From BAIKAL-G1 sp943369525 (GTDB taxonomy: Bacteria > Cyanobacteriota > Cyanobacteriia > PCC-6307 > Cyanobiaceae), in NCBI GenBank assembly GCA_943369525.1, contig CALRNL020000003.1, positions 186,001 to 250,000 on the forward strand: 64,000 nucleotides of DNA. Reading direction: 5' to 3'. The translations under genes and the position numbers were made by a program. The notes below the pieces were generated by a model. The model saw only the letters and a list, made by a program, of their open reading frames with translations. It was not told where the DNA came from and made no database searches. Position 1 is the stretch's first letter. Each line of letters starts with the position of its first letter. Positions 52,890-64,000 of this stretch are shown one piece after another.

Positions 52890-55800
52890 GGGCCGTTCTG
52901 CCGCGACCGGTTCCTGGCCCTGGGGCTAGCTCCCGCGCCGGATTAGGGGGCGGCTTAGGGCCTGAATCCGGGCCTGAATCGGGACCCGAATCGGGACCCG
53001 AATCGGGACCTGAAGCGGAGCCTGTCCCCCGGATGGAATCCGGGATTGAATCCGGGTTTGGTTGCCTTGGAGCCAGCCGCCTGCGGTTGCGGTGCCACGG
53101 CATTGTCCAGGGGGTCGGCTTCCGGCCGTTTGTGCACCGGCTGGCGATGGAGCTGGGCCTGGGCGGCCAGGCCCAAAACGAAGTCGGCACGGTGGTGCTG
53201 GAGCTCCAGGGGCCCCGCGCAGCCCTGGAGCGCCTGCTGGAGCGGTTGCCGCGGGAGTTGCCCTTGCCCGGACGCCTGGAGCCGTTGCAGCCGGAGTGGC
53301 TGCCGGCCGAGGCTCGGCCCCTGGGGGCTGCCCCCGGCGATCCCACCGGCCTGCGGATCGGCGCCAGCTCCCCCGAACCCCTGGCCATCGGCCTGGTGGC
53401 GCCGGCCCTCAGCGCCGACCTGGCCCCCTGCCGGACCTGCCTGGCGGAACTGGCCGATCCGGCCAACCGCCGCTTTGGCTACGCCTTCATCAGCTGCTGC
53501 GCCTGCGGTCCCCGCTACAGCATCGCCACGGCCCAGCCGTTTGCCCGCGCCCACACCAGCCTGGCCCCTTTCCCCGCCTGCGCCGCCTGCCAAAGCGAGT
53601 TCCACGACCCCGGCAACCGCCGCTTCCACGCCGAAACCATCGGTTGCCCCGGGTGCGGCCCCCAGCTGGCCTGGTGGGGGGCCCAACCCCAGGCCAGCGG
53701 CGCGTTGAAGCCAGGGGCGGAGGCCGCCGGGGCCGGTGGGGGCGCCCCAGGGAGGGAAGGGCCTACCCCCGAGCCCCCAACCACTAAGCCCCCAACCCCC
53801 GACGCCTTGATCGAGCGGGCCTGCGCCCTGTTGGCCGCTGGCGGAATCCTGGCCCTGCAGGGGGTGGGCGGCTTCCAGTTGCTGGTGGATGGCGCCAACG
53901 CCGCCGCCATCGGGCGCCTGCGTCAGCGCAAACGCCGGCCCAGTAAGCCCTTCGCCCTGCTCGTGGCCGACCTCGCCTGGATTCGCCCCAGCTGCGTGAT
54001 CTCGGCGGCTGAACGGACCCAGTTGCGCCATCCGGCAGCCCCGATCGTGCTGTTGCGCCGGCGGCTTGGGGGCGGCGACCCCCCCGGCGCCAGGGCCAGT
54101 GCCGGGGGGGAGCACGACCCGCAAGCCCCCGGCGTTGCGTTGGCGTTCGAGGCCCTGGCGCCAGGCTGCGCCGACCTGGGGGTGATGCTGCCGGCTTCGC
54201 CCCTGCACCAGCTGCTGGCGGTTCGCTTCGGCCGGCCCCTGGTGGCCACCAGCGGCAACCGCAGCGGCGAGCCCCTGGTGGGCGATCCAGCCGCGGCCCG
54301 CCGCCAGCTGGCCGGGATCGCCGATGGCTTCCTGGTCCACAACCGGCCGATTGCCCGCCCCCTGGACGATTCCCTGCTGCAGCTTGTGGAGGGGCGGCCG
54401 GCCCTGTTGCGCCGGGCCCGGGGCTACGCCCCCGAGCCCCTGGCGCTGCCCAGGGCCCCGGACCAATCCCCCCCAGGGCCGCCCCGGGGGGTGCTGGCCC
54501 TGGGGGGCGACCTCAAAAGCGCGCCGGCCCTGGCCCTGGGCGACCAGCTCTATCTGGCCCCCCAACTGGGTGACCTGGCTGCCCCCGCCTGCCTGCAGCG
54601 CCTTGGGGCCGGGGCCCTGGAACTCCTCGAGAGCCACGGCCGCCAGATCGGGGCGATCGCCATCGACGGCCACCCCGGCTACCTGAGTCACCAGTTGGGC
54701 CATCGGCTGGGCCCAGGCCGGCTGCCGCCCCCCCGGGTGGTGCCCCACCACCTGGCCCACGGCCTGGCAGTGGCAGCCGAACACCGGCTGGATCTGCCCC
54801 TGGTGGTGCTCAGTTTCGATGGCCTGGGCTACGGAGCCACCGATCGCATTTGGGCTGGCCCAGGTGGGGGCAGCAGCCAGGTCGGGGCTGCAGGGGATGG
54901 CCCCGGGGCGGTTGCTGGTCCTGGGGCGACGACAGGCCCTGGGGCGACAGCTGGCCCCCCCCTCTGGGGCGGCGAGCTGCTGCTGGTGGCGCCGGGGGGC
55001 TGGCGGCGCCTGGCCTGCCTGCGGCCCTTCCCCCTGGCGGGGGGCGAGCGGGCCATGGCCGAACCGCGCCGGGCCGCCCTGGGCCTGCTGGTGGCCAGTG
55101 GCCCCGGGGCCCTGGCCCATCCGGGTGCCCGATGCACCTGGGCTGCCTTTGCACCGGACGAACGGGCCCTGCTCCTGCAGGCCATGGGGGCCGGCTGCAA
55201 TGCGCCGGCCTGCTCCAGCGTCGGCCGGTTGTTTGATGCGGTGGCCTCCCTGCTGGGCCTCTGCCAGCGACTCGACCACGAGGGCCAGGGCGGCCAGCTG
55301 CTGCAGGGGGCCGCGGCTCCAGCCCTGGCGGCCCGTGAGATCAACCCTGGTGCCCTGCCGGGCTACCCCCTGCCCCTGGTCCAGCCGCCGGCCGGCCAGG
55401 CGCCCCCCCTGGGCTGGCTCGACTGGCAGCCCCTGCTCATGGCCCTGCTGGACGATTGGGCCGCGGCGGATCGGCCCCCTGCCCCGGGCGCCGGGGCAGG
55501 CCGCTCGGGTGGGCACTCCCTGGACCGGCATCGGCTGGCGATCCAGCGCTGCGCTGCCCGTTTTCATCTGGGCCTGGCCACGGCGGCGGCCGAGCTGGCC
55601 GCCGGGGCGGCGGCGATCAGCGGCTGCCACCAGGTGGCCCTCAGCGGTGGCTGTTTCCAGAACCGCCTGCTGCTGGAGGCCACGATCACGGCCCTGCGGC
55701 ACCAGGGCCTGAGCCCCTTCTGGGGCGAAGCCGTGCCTGGTAATGACGGCGGCCTGGCGGTGGGCCAGGTCTGGGCCCTGCGCCACGGCTTGACGGAACA

Positions 55801-56044
55801 GTTAGGCCCAGGGCAACAGATAGGCCCAGGGCAACAGCCAATCCCGCTGCAAAAGGTAGGGCCGAGCCAACAGCCAGGGCCGAGCCAACAGCCAAGCCCG
55901 CTGCGTAAGCCAGGCCTGATCAAAAAGCCTGGCCTGATCCAACAGCCTGGCCTGATCCAACAGCCCGGGGAGGAGCACCCGCCTGGCTTGGCCAGCCCGC
56001 CGGGGCAGGCGCCCACCTGCCGGGAGGAGCGGCCATGTGCCTAG
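52886..56044 (+). CDS. hypF: Carbamoyltransferase HypF, extended with repeats
   Basis: 1052 residues from the ATG at 52886 (usual length about 750-800). Residues about 25-50 are a Glu-Ser-Gly-Pro repeat. Then come acylphosphatase (LRCHGIVQGVGFRPFVHRL), two zinc fingers (CRTCLAEL, CCACGPRY, CAACQSEF, CPGCGP), a YrdC domain (LALQGVGGFQLLVDG, RKRRPSKPFALL) and a Kae1-like domain (VPHHLAHGLAVAAEH, VALSGGCFQNRLL, NDGGLAVGQ). A Gln-Gln-Pro-Gly repeat tail of about 80 residues follows. It makes thiocyanate-bound carbamoyl from carbamoyl phosphate for the CN ligands of the active site. It overlaps hypC by ten bases. Confidence 0.93.
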   Translation: MRAVLPRPVPGPGASSRAGLGGGLGPESGPESGPESGPESGPEAEPVPRMESGIESGFGCLGASRLRLRCHGIVQGVGFRPFVHRLAMELGLGGQAQNEVGTVVLELQGPRAALERLLERLPRELPLPGRLEPLQPEWLPAEARPLGAAPGDPTGLRIGASSPEPLAIGLVAPALSADLAPCRTCLAELADPANRRFGYAFISCCACGPRYSIATAQPFARAHTSLAPFPACAACQSEFHDPGNRRFHAETIGCPGCGPQLAWWGAQPQASGALKPGAEAAGAGGGAPGREGPTPEPPTTKPPTPDALIERACALLAAGGILALQGVGGFQLLVDGANAAAIGRLRQRKRRPSKPFALLVADLAWIRPSCVISAAERTQLRHPAAPIVLLRRRLGGGDPPGARASAGGEHDPQAPGVALAFEALAPGCADLGVMLPASPLHQLLAVRFGRPLVATSGNRSGEPLVGDPAAARRQLAGIADGFLVHNRPIARPLDDSLLQLVEGRPALLRRARGYAPEPLALPRAPDQSPPGPPRGVLALGGDLKSAPALALGDQLYLAPQLGDLAAPACLQRLGAGALELLESHGRQIGAIAIDGHPGYLSHQLGHRLGPGRLPPPRVVPHHLAHGLAVAAEHRLDLPLVVLSFDGLGYGATDRIWAGPGGGSSQVGAAGDGPGAVAGPGATTGPGATAGPPLWGGELLLVAPGGWRRLACLRPFPLAGGERAMAEPRRAALGLLVASGPGALAHPGARCTWAAFAPDERALLLQAMGAGCNAPACSSVGRLFDAVASLLGLCQRLDHEGQGGQLLQGAAAPALAAREINPGALPGYPLPLVQPPAGQAPPLGWLDWQPLLMALLDDWAAADRPPAPGAGAGRSGGHSLDRHRLAIQRCAARFHLGLATAAAELAAGAAAISGCHQVALSGGCFQNRLLLEATITALRHQGLSPFWGEAVPGNDGGLAVGQVWALRHGLTEQLGPGQQIGPGQQPIPLQKVGPSQQPGPSQQPSPLRKPGLIKKPGLIQQPGLIQQPGEEHPPGLASPPGQAPTCREERPCA

Positions 56045-56306
56045 CGGTTGCCGGACGCATCGTGTCGATTGGCAGCCTGGCCCCCCAGACCGCCACCGAT
56101 CAGGCCCCTAGCGCCGAGCCAGCCGGCGCCGATGACGCCCTTTGGCGCCAGGCCGAGGTGGATTTTGGCGGTGTCCGCCAGCAGGTGAGCCTGGCCTGCC
56201 TGCCCGGGGCGCGGGTGGGGGATCGGGTGCTGGTGCATGTGGGCCTGGCCCTGGGCCTGGTGCTCGATGACGAACCCGACCACCCGGACGACCCAATGGA
56301 GGAGCC

Positions 56307-56310
<4 letters not shown>
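56035..56310 (+). CDS. hypC: Hydrogenase maturation chaperone HypC
   Basis: 91 residues. It starts MCLAVAGRIVSI with the essential Cys2 that binds the Fe(CN)2CO moiety. A beta-barrel core (VDFGGVRQQVSLACLPGARVGDRV, two pieces of about 12) is typical. A 20-residue loop rich in Ala/Pro/Asp (about 17-36) is longer than usual. It overlaps the hypF end by ten bases and nifJ by four. Confidence 0.95.
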
Positions 56311-60427
<4,117 letters not shown>

Positions 60428-60431
<4 letters not shown>

Positions 60432-61489
60432 CCAGCGTTGATCTCTCCACCACCTACCTGGGCCTGCCCCTGGCCAACCCCCTGGTGGTGGGGGCGGCGG
60501 CGCCCCTGAGTGAAAGCCTGGCCCAGCTCCAGGAGCTGGAGGCGGCCGGGGCTGGGGCGATCGTGCTCCACTCCCTGTTTGAGGAGCAGATTGAGCACGA
60601 CCAACTAGAGCTGCACCGCCACGCCATCGCCGGCAGCAACAGCTACGCCGAGGCGCTCAGCTACCTGCCGGAGGGGGCCCTTTGCCACGGCGGTGCCCAG
60701 GCCTACCTCGATCTGATCGGCCAGGCCCGGGCCCGGCTGGGCGTGCCCCTGATCGCCAGCCTCAATGGGTTCCGGCCCGGCAGCTGGGTGCGGCTGGCCC
60801 GGCAGCTGGAACGGGCCGGCGCCCAGGCGATCGAGCTGAACATCTACGCCATCCCCACCGATCCCCGCTTGAGCAGCGCCGCAATCGAAGCCCAGGTGGA
60901 GGAGATCGTCGCCGAGGTGCGCGCCGAGGTGGCCGTGCCGCTGGCGGTGAAACTCAGCCCCTTTTTCACCAACCTCAGCGCCCTGGCGGCCCGGTTGGTG
61001 GCCGCCGGGGCCGATGGGCTGGTGCTCTTCAACCGCTTCTCCCAACCCGATCTCGACATCGAAAATCTGGAGCTGCGTCCCAACCTGCTGCTCAGCACCT
61101 CCCACGACCTACGCCTGCCCCTGCGTTGGATCGCCCTGCTCCATGGCCGCCTGCCGGTGGAGTTCGCCGCCAGTGGCGGCGTGCACCGGGGCAGCGACGT
61201 GGTGCGCCTGCTGATGGCCGGCGCCCAGGTCACCCAGGTGGTGGCGGCCCTGCTGCGCCATGGTCCCCAGCGGCTGGCCGGCCTGGAGCAGGAGCTGCGC
61301 CACTGGCTTGGGGAGCATGGCTACGGCACGGCCCGGGAGCTGGTGGGCTGCATGGCCCAGGAGCGCTGCCCCGATCCGGAGGCCTACGAACGCACCCAAT
61401 ACCTGCGGGTCCTGGGCAGCCTGGCGCCCCCATCAGGGAGGGCCAGCCAGCCCCAGCCCTGGTCCGGCGCTGCAGGGGCATCCCCGTGA
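60428..61489 (+). CDS. Dihydroorotate dehydrogenase-like flavoprotein
   Basis: 353 residues. TIM-barrel of the DHODH fold: LGLPLANPLVVGAAAPLSES, LIASLNGFRPGSW, AIELNIYA, VPLAVKLSPFF, ADGLVLFNRF, EFAASGGVH and an FMN phosphate site near GGVHRG. The cluster context and the lack of a neighbouring pyrimidine gene argue against a housekeeping PyrD. DHODH-like proteins are known beside PFOR genes in various bacteria, with an undefined role. The ATG overlaps the nifJ stop by four bases, and its own stop overlaps the hypD GTG by four, so it is coupled to both. Confidence 0.85.
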
Positions 61490-62880
61490 CCCCGGCGGCC
61501 CCCAGCCCAGCGGCGCCTTCGGCGACCCCGTCCCCTGGGATCCACCCAGCCGCCGCGAGCGGCCCCAGCGCCCCGCGCTGGGTGGTTGAACGGGCGGTTG
61601 AACGGGCGGCTGAGCGGGTGGCTGAGTTGGTGGCCGAACTGGCGGCCACCACCACCCGGCCCTGGACCCTGATGGAGGTCTGCGGCGGCCAAACCCACGC
61701 GATCGTGCGCTGGGGGCTCGACCAGCTGCTGCCCCCGGGCCTGCGCCTGCTGCACGGGCCCGGCTGCCCCGTCTGCGTCACGCCCGCGGAAACCATCGAC
61801 CAGGCCCTGGATCTGGCCCGCCGACCGGAGGTGATCCTGTGCTCCTACGGCGACATGCTGCGGGTTCCCGGCAGTGGCGCCAGCGCCGATGGCGGGCTGG
61901 GCCTGCTGGGGGCCCGCGCCGGCGGCGGCGACGTGCGCCTGCTCACCTCGCCCCTGCAGGCCCTGGACCTGGCCCGGGCCGAACCCCAGCGCCAGGTGGT
62001 GTTTCTGGCGGTGGGCTTTGAAACCACGGCCCCGGCCACGGCCCTGCTGGCGAAGCAGGCCCAGGCCTGGGGCCTTGCAAACCTCTCCTTGCTGGTGGCC
62101 CACGTGCGGGTCAGCCCCGCCATGGAGGCGATCCTGGCCGGTGCGGACGACCACCACCACCCCCTAGGCGGGGCTAGCCCTGCGCCCCTGGCTGGTCCGG
62201 TCGATGGAGGCCCCTCGCCGGGCTCCCTGGCCCAACCCCGGCTCCAGCCCCCTGGCGTGCAGGGCTTTCTGGCCGCCGGCCATGTGGCCGCCGTGCTGGG
62301 CACCGGCGAATTGGCCGATCTGGTGCGGCGCCGGCGCCGGCCGGTGGTGGTCACGGGTTTTGAGCCCGCCGAGCTGCTGGCCGGAATCCTGCGCTGCGTG
62401 CAGTTGCTGGAGGCGGGCACCCCCCAGCTGGCCAATGCCTATGGCCGGGTCGTGCGGCCCGGGGGCAACCCGGCCGCCCGGGCCCTGCTGGCCAGCGTCT
62501 TTCAAGTGGTGGACCAGCCCTGGCGGGGCCTGGGCCCGATTGCCGGCGGCGGCCTGGTCCTGGCGCCGGCCTACGCCCAGCTCGATGCCCGCTTGCGCTT
62601 TGGCCTGGCCAGCCCGGCGGCCGCTCGGGATCGGGGGCCGGCTCGAGACCCCCAAGGCCCGGGCGCTAGCCGGCCCGGCGGCGACCCCCCGGCGCCGGGA
62701 GCCAATCCCGCCCCGCCGCGGGAGACCTGCATCAGCGGCGCCATCCTGGGGGGCCGCGCCACCCCGCCCGACTGCCCGGCCTTCGCGCGCGTCTGCACGC
62801 CGGAGCGACCCCTAGGGGCGCCGATGGTGTCCACCGAGGGGGCCTGCGCCGCCTACTACCGCTACCGCCGCCATGGCTGA
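61486..62880 (+). CDS. hypD: Hydrogenase expression/formation protein HypD
   Basis: 464 residues from a GTG overlapping the previous stop (usual length about 370-385). LMEVCGGQTHAIVRWG, HGPGCPVCVTP and ETTAPATALLA are the HypD signatures, with the catalytic Cys pair in GPGCPVC. The C-terminal [4Fe-4S] site uses Cys residues in ETCISG, DCPAF, RVCTPE and GACAAY. The N-terminal about 35 residues and two internal stretches (nt about 62160-62250 and 62630-62720) are Pro/Ala/Gly-rich inserts. It is the scaffold on which HypC and HypF build Fe(CN)2CO. Confidence 0.94.
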   Translation: MTPAAPSPAAPSATPSPGIHPAAASGPSAPRWVVERAVERAAERVAELVAELAATTTRPWTLMEVCGGQTHAIVRWGLDQLLPPGLRLLHGPGCPVCVTPAETIDQALDLARRPEVILCSYGDMLRVPGSGASADGGLGLLGARAGGGDVRLLTSPLQALDLARAEPQRQVVFLAVGFETTAPATALLAKQAQAWGLANLSLLVAHVRVSPAMEAILAGADDHHHPLGGASPAPLAGPVDGGPSPGSLAQPRLQPPGVQGFLAAGHVAAVLGTGELADLVRRRRRPVVVTGFEPAELLAGILRCVQLLEAGTPQLANAYGRVVRPGGNPAARALLASVFQVVDQPWRGLGPIAGGGLVLAPAYAQLDARLRFGLASPAAARDRGPARDPQGPGASRPGGDPPAPGANPAPPRETCISGAILGGRATPPDCPAFARVCTPERPLGAPMVSTEGACAAYYRYRRHG

Positions 62881-62988
62881 GCTGCCCCTACCGACGGCCC
62901 CGATCCCTGGCTGGCTAGCCGGCCCGCCCGGACCAACCGCCCCCAGGCCCGGGGCTGGCGCCCGGGCTGGCGATCGGGGGAGGGCGCC

Positions 62989-64000
62989 ATGACCGGCTCC
63001 GCCGCGATCCCCGGGGCCGCCCAAGCCCGGATCCAATTGGCCCATGGCGGCGGCGGCACCCTGATGCAGCAGCTGATCGACCAGGAGCTGCGCCGCCTCT
63101 ACGACCCCCCCGACCTGGTGCTCCATGACGCCGCCCGGCTGGAGCTGCCCGCCGGCCCCGTGGCCTTCAGCACCGACAGCTATGTGGTGCAGCCCCTGGA
63201 ATTCCCGGGGGGCGACATCGGCAGCCTGGCCGTGATCGGCACCGCCAACGACCTGGCCATGGCCGGCGCCCGGCCCCTGCATCTGGGCGTCGGCCTGATC
63301 CTCGAAGAGGGGCTGCCCCTGGCCCTGCTGCGCCGCATCGTCGCCTCGATGGCGGCCGCGGCCCGGCGCTGCGGCCTGGCGATCCGCACCGGTGACACCA
63401 AGGTGGTGGAACGGGGCCAGGCCGATGGCCTGTATGTGAACACCAGTGGTCTCGGATCGATCGAGAGCCCCCGCCCGATCGAGCCCCAGGCGATCCGCCC
63501 CGGCGACCGGATCCTGGTGAGCGGCGACCTGGGCCGCCATGGCGTGGCGATCCTGGCGGCCCGCCACCGGCTGAGCCTCGATCCCCCGATTGGCAGCGAC
63601 TGTGCGCCGCTGTGGCCCCTGGTGCAGCAGCTGCTCGCGGCCGGGGTGGTGCCCCATTGCCTGCGGGACCTCACCCGAGGCGGCCTGGCCAGCGCCCTGG
63701 AGGAGCTGGCCCAGGCGAGCGGATTGGAGATGGCGGTGGAGGAGGGCGCCATTCCCGTGCTGGAGCCGGTGGCCCGCACCTGCGAGCTCCTGGGCTTCGA
63801 TCCCCTGCACCTGGCCAATGAGGGGCGCTTCGTCGCCTTTGTGGCCGAGGCCGACCTGGCCGCCGCCCAGGCCGTGCTCGCCCCGGGCGGCGGCGCCGTG
63901 ATCGGTGTGGTGCGGGCGGGGGGTGGCTCCCGCGGCCGGGTGCTGCTGCGCACCGCCTATGGCAGTGACCGACTGTTGCTGCCCACCAGCGGCGAGCTCC
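62989..64000 (+). CDS. hypE: Hydrogenase maturation protein HypE, partial (3' end cut by window)
   Basis: The frame from the ATG at 62989 (ribosome site GGGGGAGGG about ten bases upstream) stays open to the window end, giving about 337 residues. It has the PurM-like ATP-binding fold: IQLAHGGGGTLMQQLI, FSTDSYVVQPLEFPGGDIG, GTANDLAMAGARPLHLG, TGDTKVVERG, LRDLTRGGLASAL and NEGRFVAFV. The C-terminal cysteine that carries the thiocarbamate lies beyond the window. It dehydrates the carbamoyl group from HypF to cyanide. It follows hypD by 108 bases. Confidence 0.95.
   Translation, partial: MTGSAAIPGAAQARIQLAHGGGGTLMQQLIDQELRRLYDPPDLVLHDAARLELPAGPVAFSTDSYVVQPLEFPGGDIGSLAVIGTANDLAMAGARPLHLGVGLILEEGLPLALLRRIVASMAAAARRCGLAIRTGDTKVVERGQADGLYVNTSGLGSIESPRPIEPQAIRPGDRILVSGDLGRHGVAILAARHRLSLDPPIGSDCAPLWPLVQQLLAAGVVPHCLRDLTRGGLASALEELAQASGLEMAVEEGAIPVLEPVARTCELLGFDPLHLANEGRFVAFVAEADLAAAQAVLAPGGGAVIGVVRAGGGSRGRVLLRTAYGSDRLLLPTSGEL

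Noticed and set aside
52955..55786. A 943-codon minus-strand open frame opposite hypF
   Set aside because: Composition shadow (Gln/Gly/Ala-rich) of an intact HypF; no start site or domain.

Overview
The window is bacterial, GC-rich and very probably from a picocyanobacterium of the freshwater/brackish Cyanobium-Synechococcus type. Evidence: a high-light-inducible (Hli) antenna-like protein, a PAP/fibrillin protein, an SLH-domain porin, a cyanobacterial-type bidirectional hydrogenase with HoxE, DUF928 and CHASE2 proteins, and HIP1 octamers (GCGATCGC) inside several genes. One tRNA gene is present. I saw no rRNA, transposase, integrase or CRISPR array.

Layout. 1-1217: three small type IV pilin-like genes on the minus strand (the last is cut by the window edge). 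1560-5452: core genes lepA, an Nfu-type Fe-S scaffold and serS. 5550-16967: an expanded pilin block on the minus strand, containing two copies of a three-pilin set, two giant PilX-like proteins and the remains of a third. The second set is preceded by a fragment of the serS 3' end, so about 3 kb was duplicated in tandem. 17142-25302: core genes rseP, nth, rpsN, pnp, cysQ, rsmI, a small membrane protein, a helix-turn-helix protein with an acidic linker, and tRNA-Arg(TCT). 25633-29857: a MerR regulator, a porin and small unknown genes. 29879-37881: a two-partner secretion locus in which the exported TpsA-like protein ends in a CHAT (caspase-like) protease domain, followed by a DUF928 protein and a CHASE2 adenylate cyclase. 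38045-39679: DUF305, PAP/fibrillin and Hli genes. 39854-64000: a fermentation/hydrogen island.

The island holds hoxEFUYHW-hypA, then an alkylsulfatase, a truncated acetolactate synthase, acetolactate decarboxylase, a LuxR-type regulator and a frameshifted pseudogene, then hypB-hypF-hypC-nifJ-DHOD-like-hypD-hypE (hypE runs off the end). Neighbouring genes in the two hydrogenase runs mostly overlap by 1-10 bases, which suggests translational coupling. Functionally, pyruvate:ferredoxin oxidoreductase (nifJ) would make reduced ferredoxin and the hydrogenase would dispose of electrons as H2. The acetolactate genes look like the partly decayed acetoin branch of the same dark, anaerobic metabolism. 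Many proteins of the island are longer than their families because of Pro/Ala/Gly/Gln-rich low-complexity inserts.

The most unusual parts are the tandemly duplicated, strongly diverged pilin cassette carrying a serS tail, the secreted TPS-CHAT protease locus next to a cyclic-nucleotide sensor, and the coupling of nifJ into the hyp operon.
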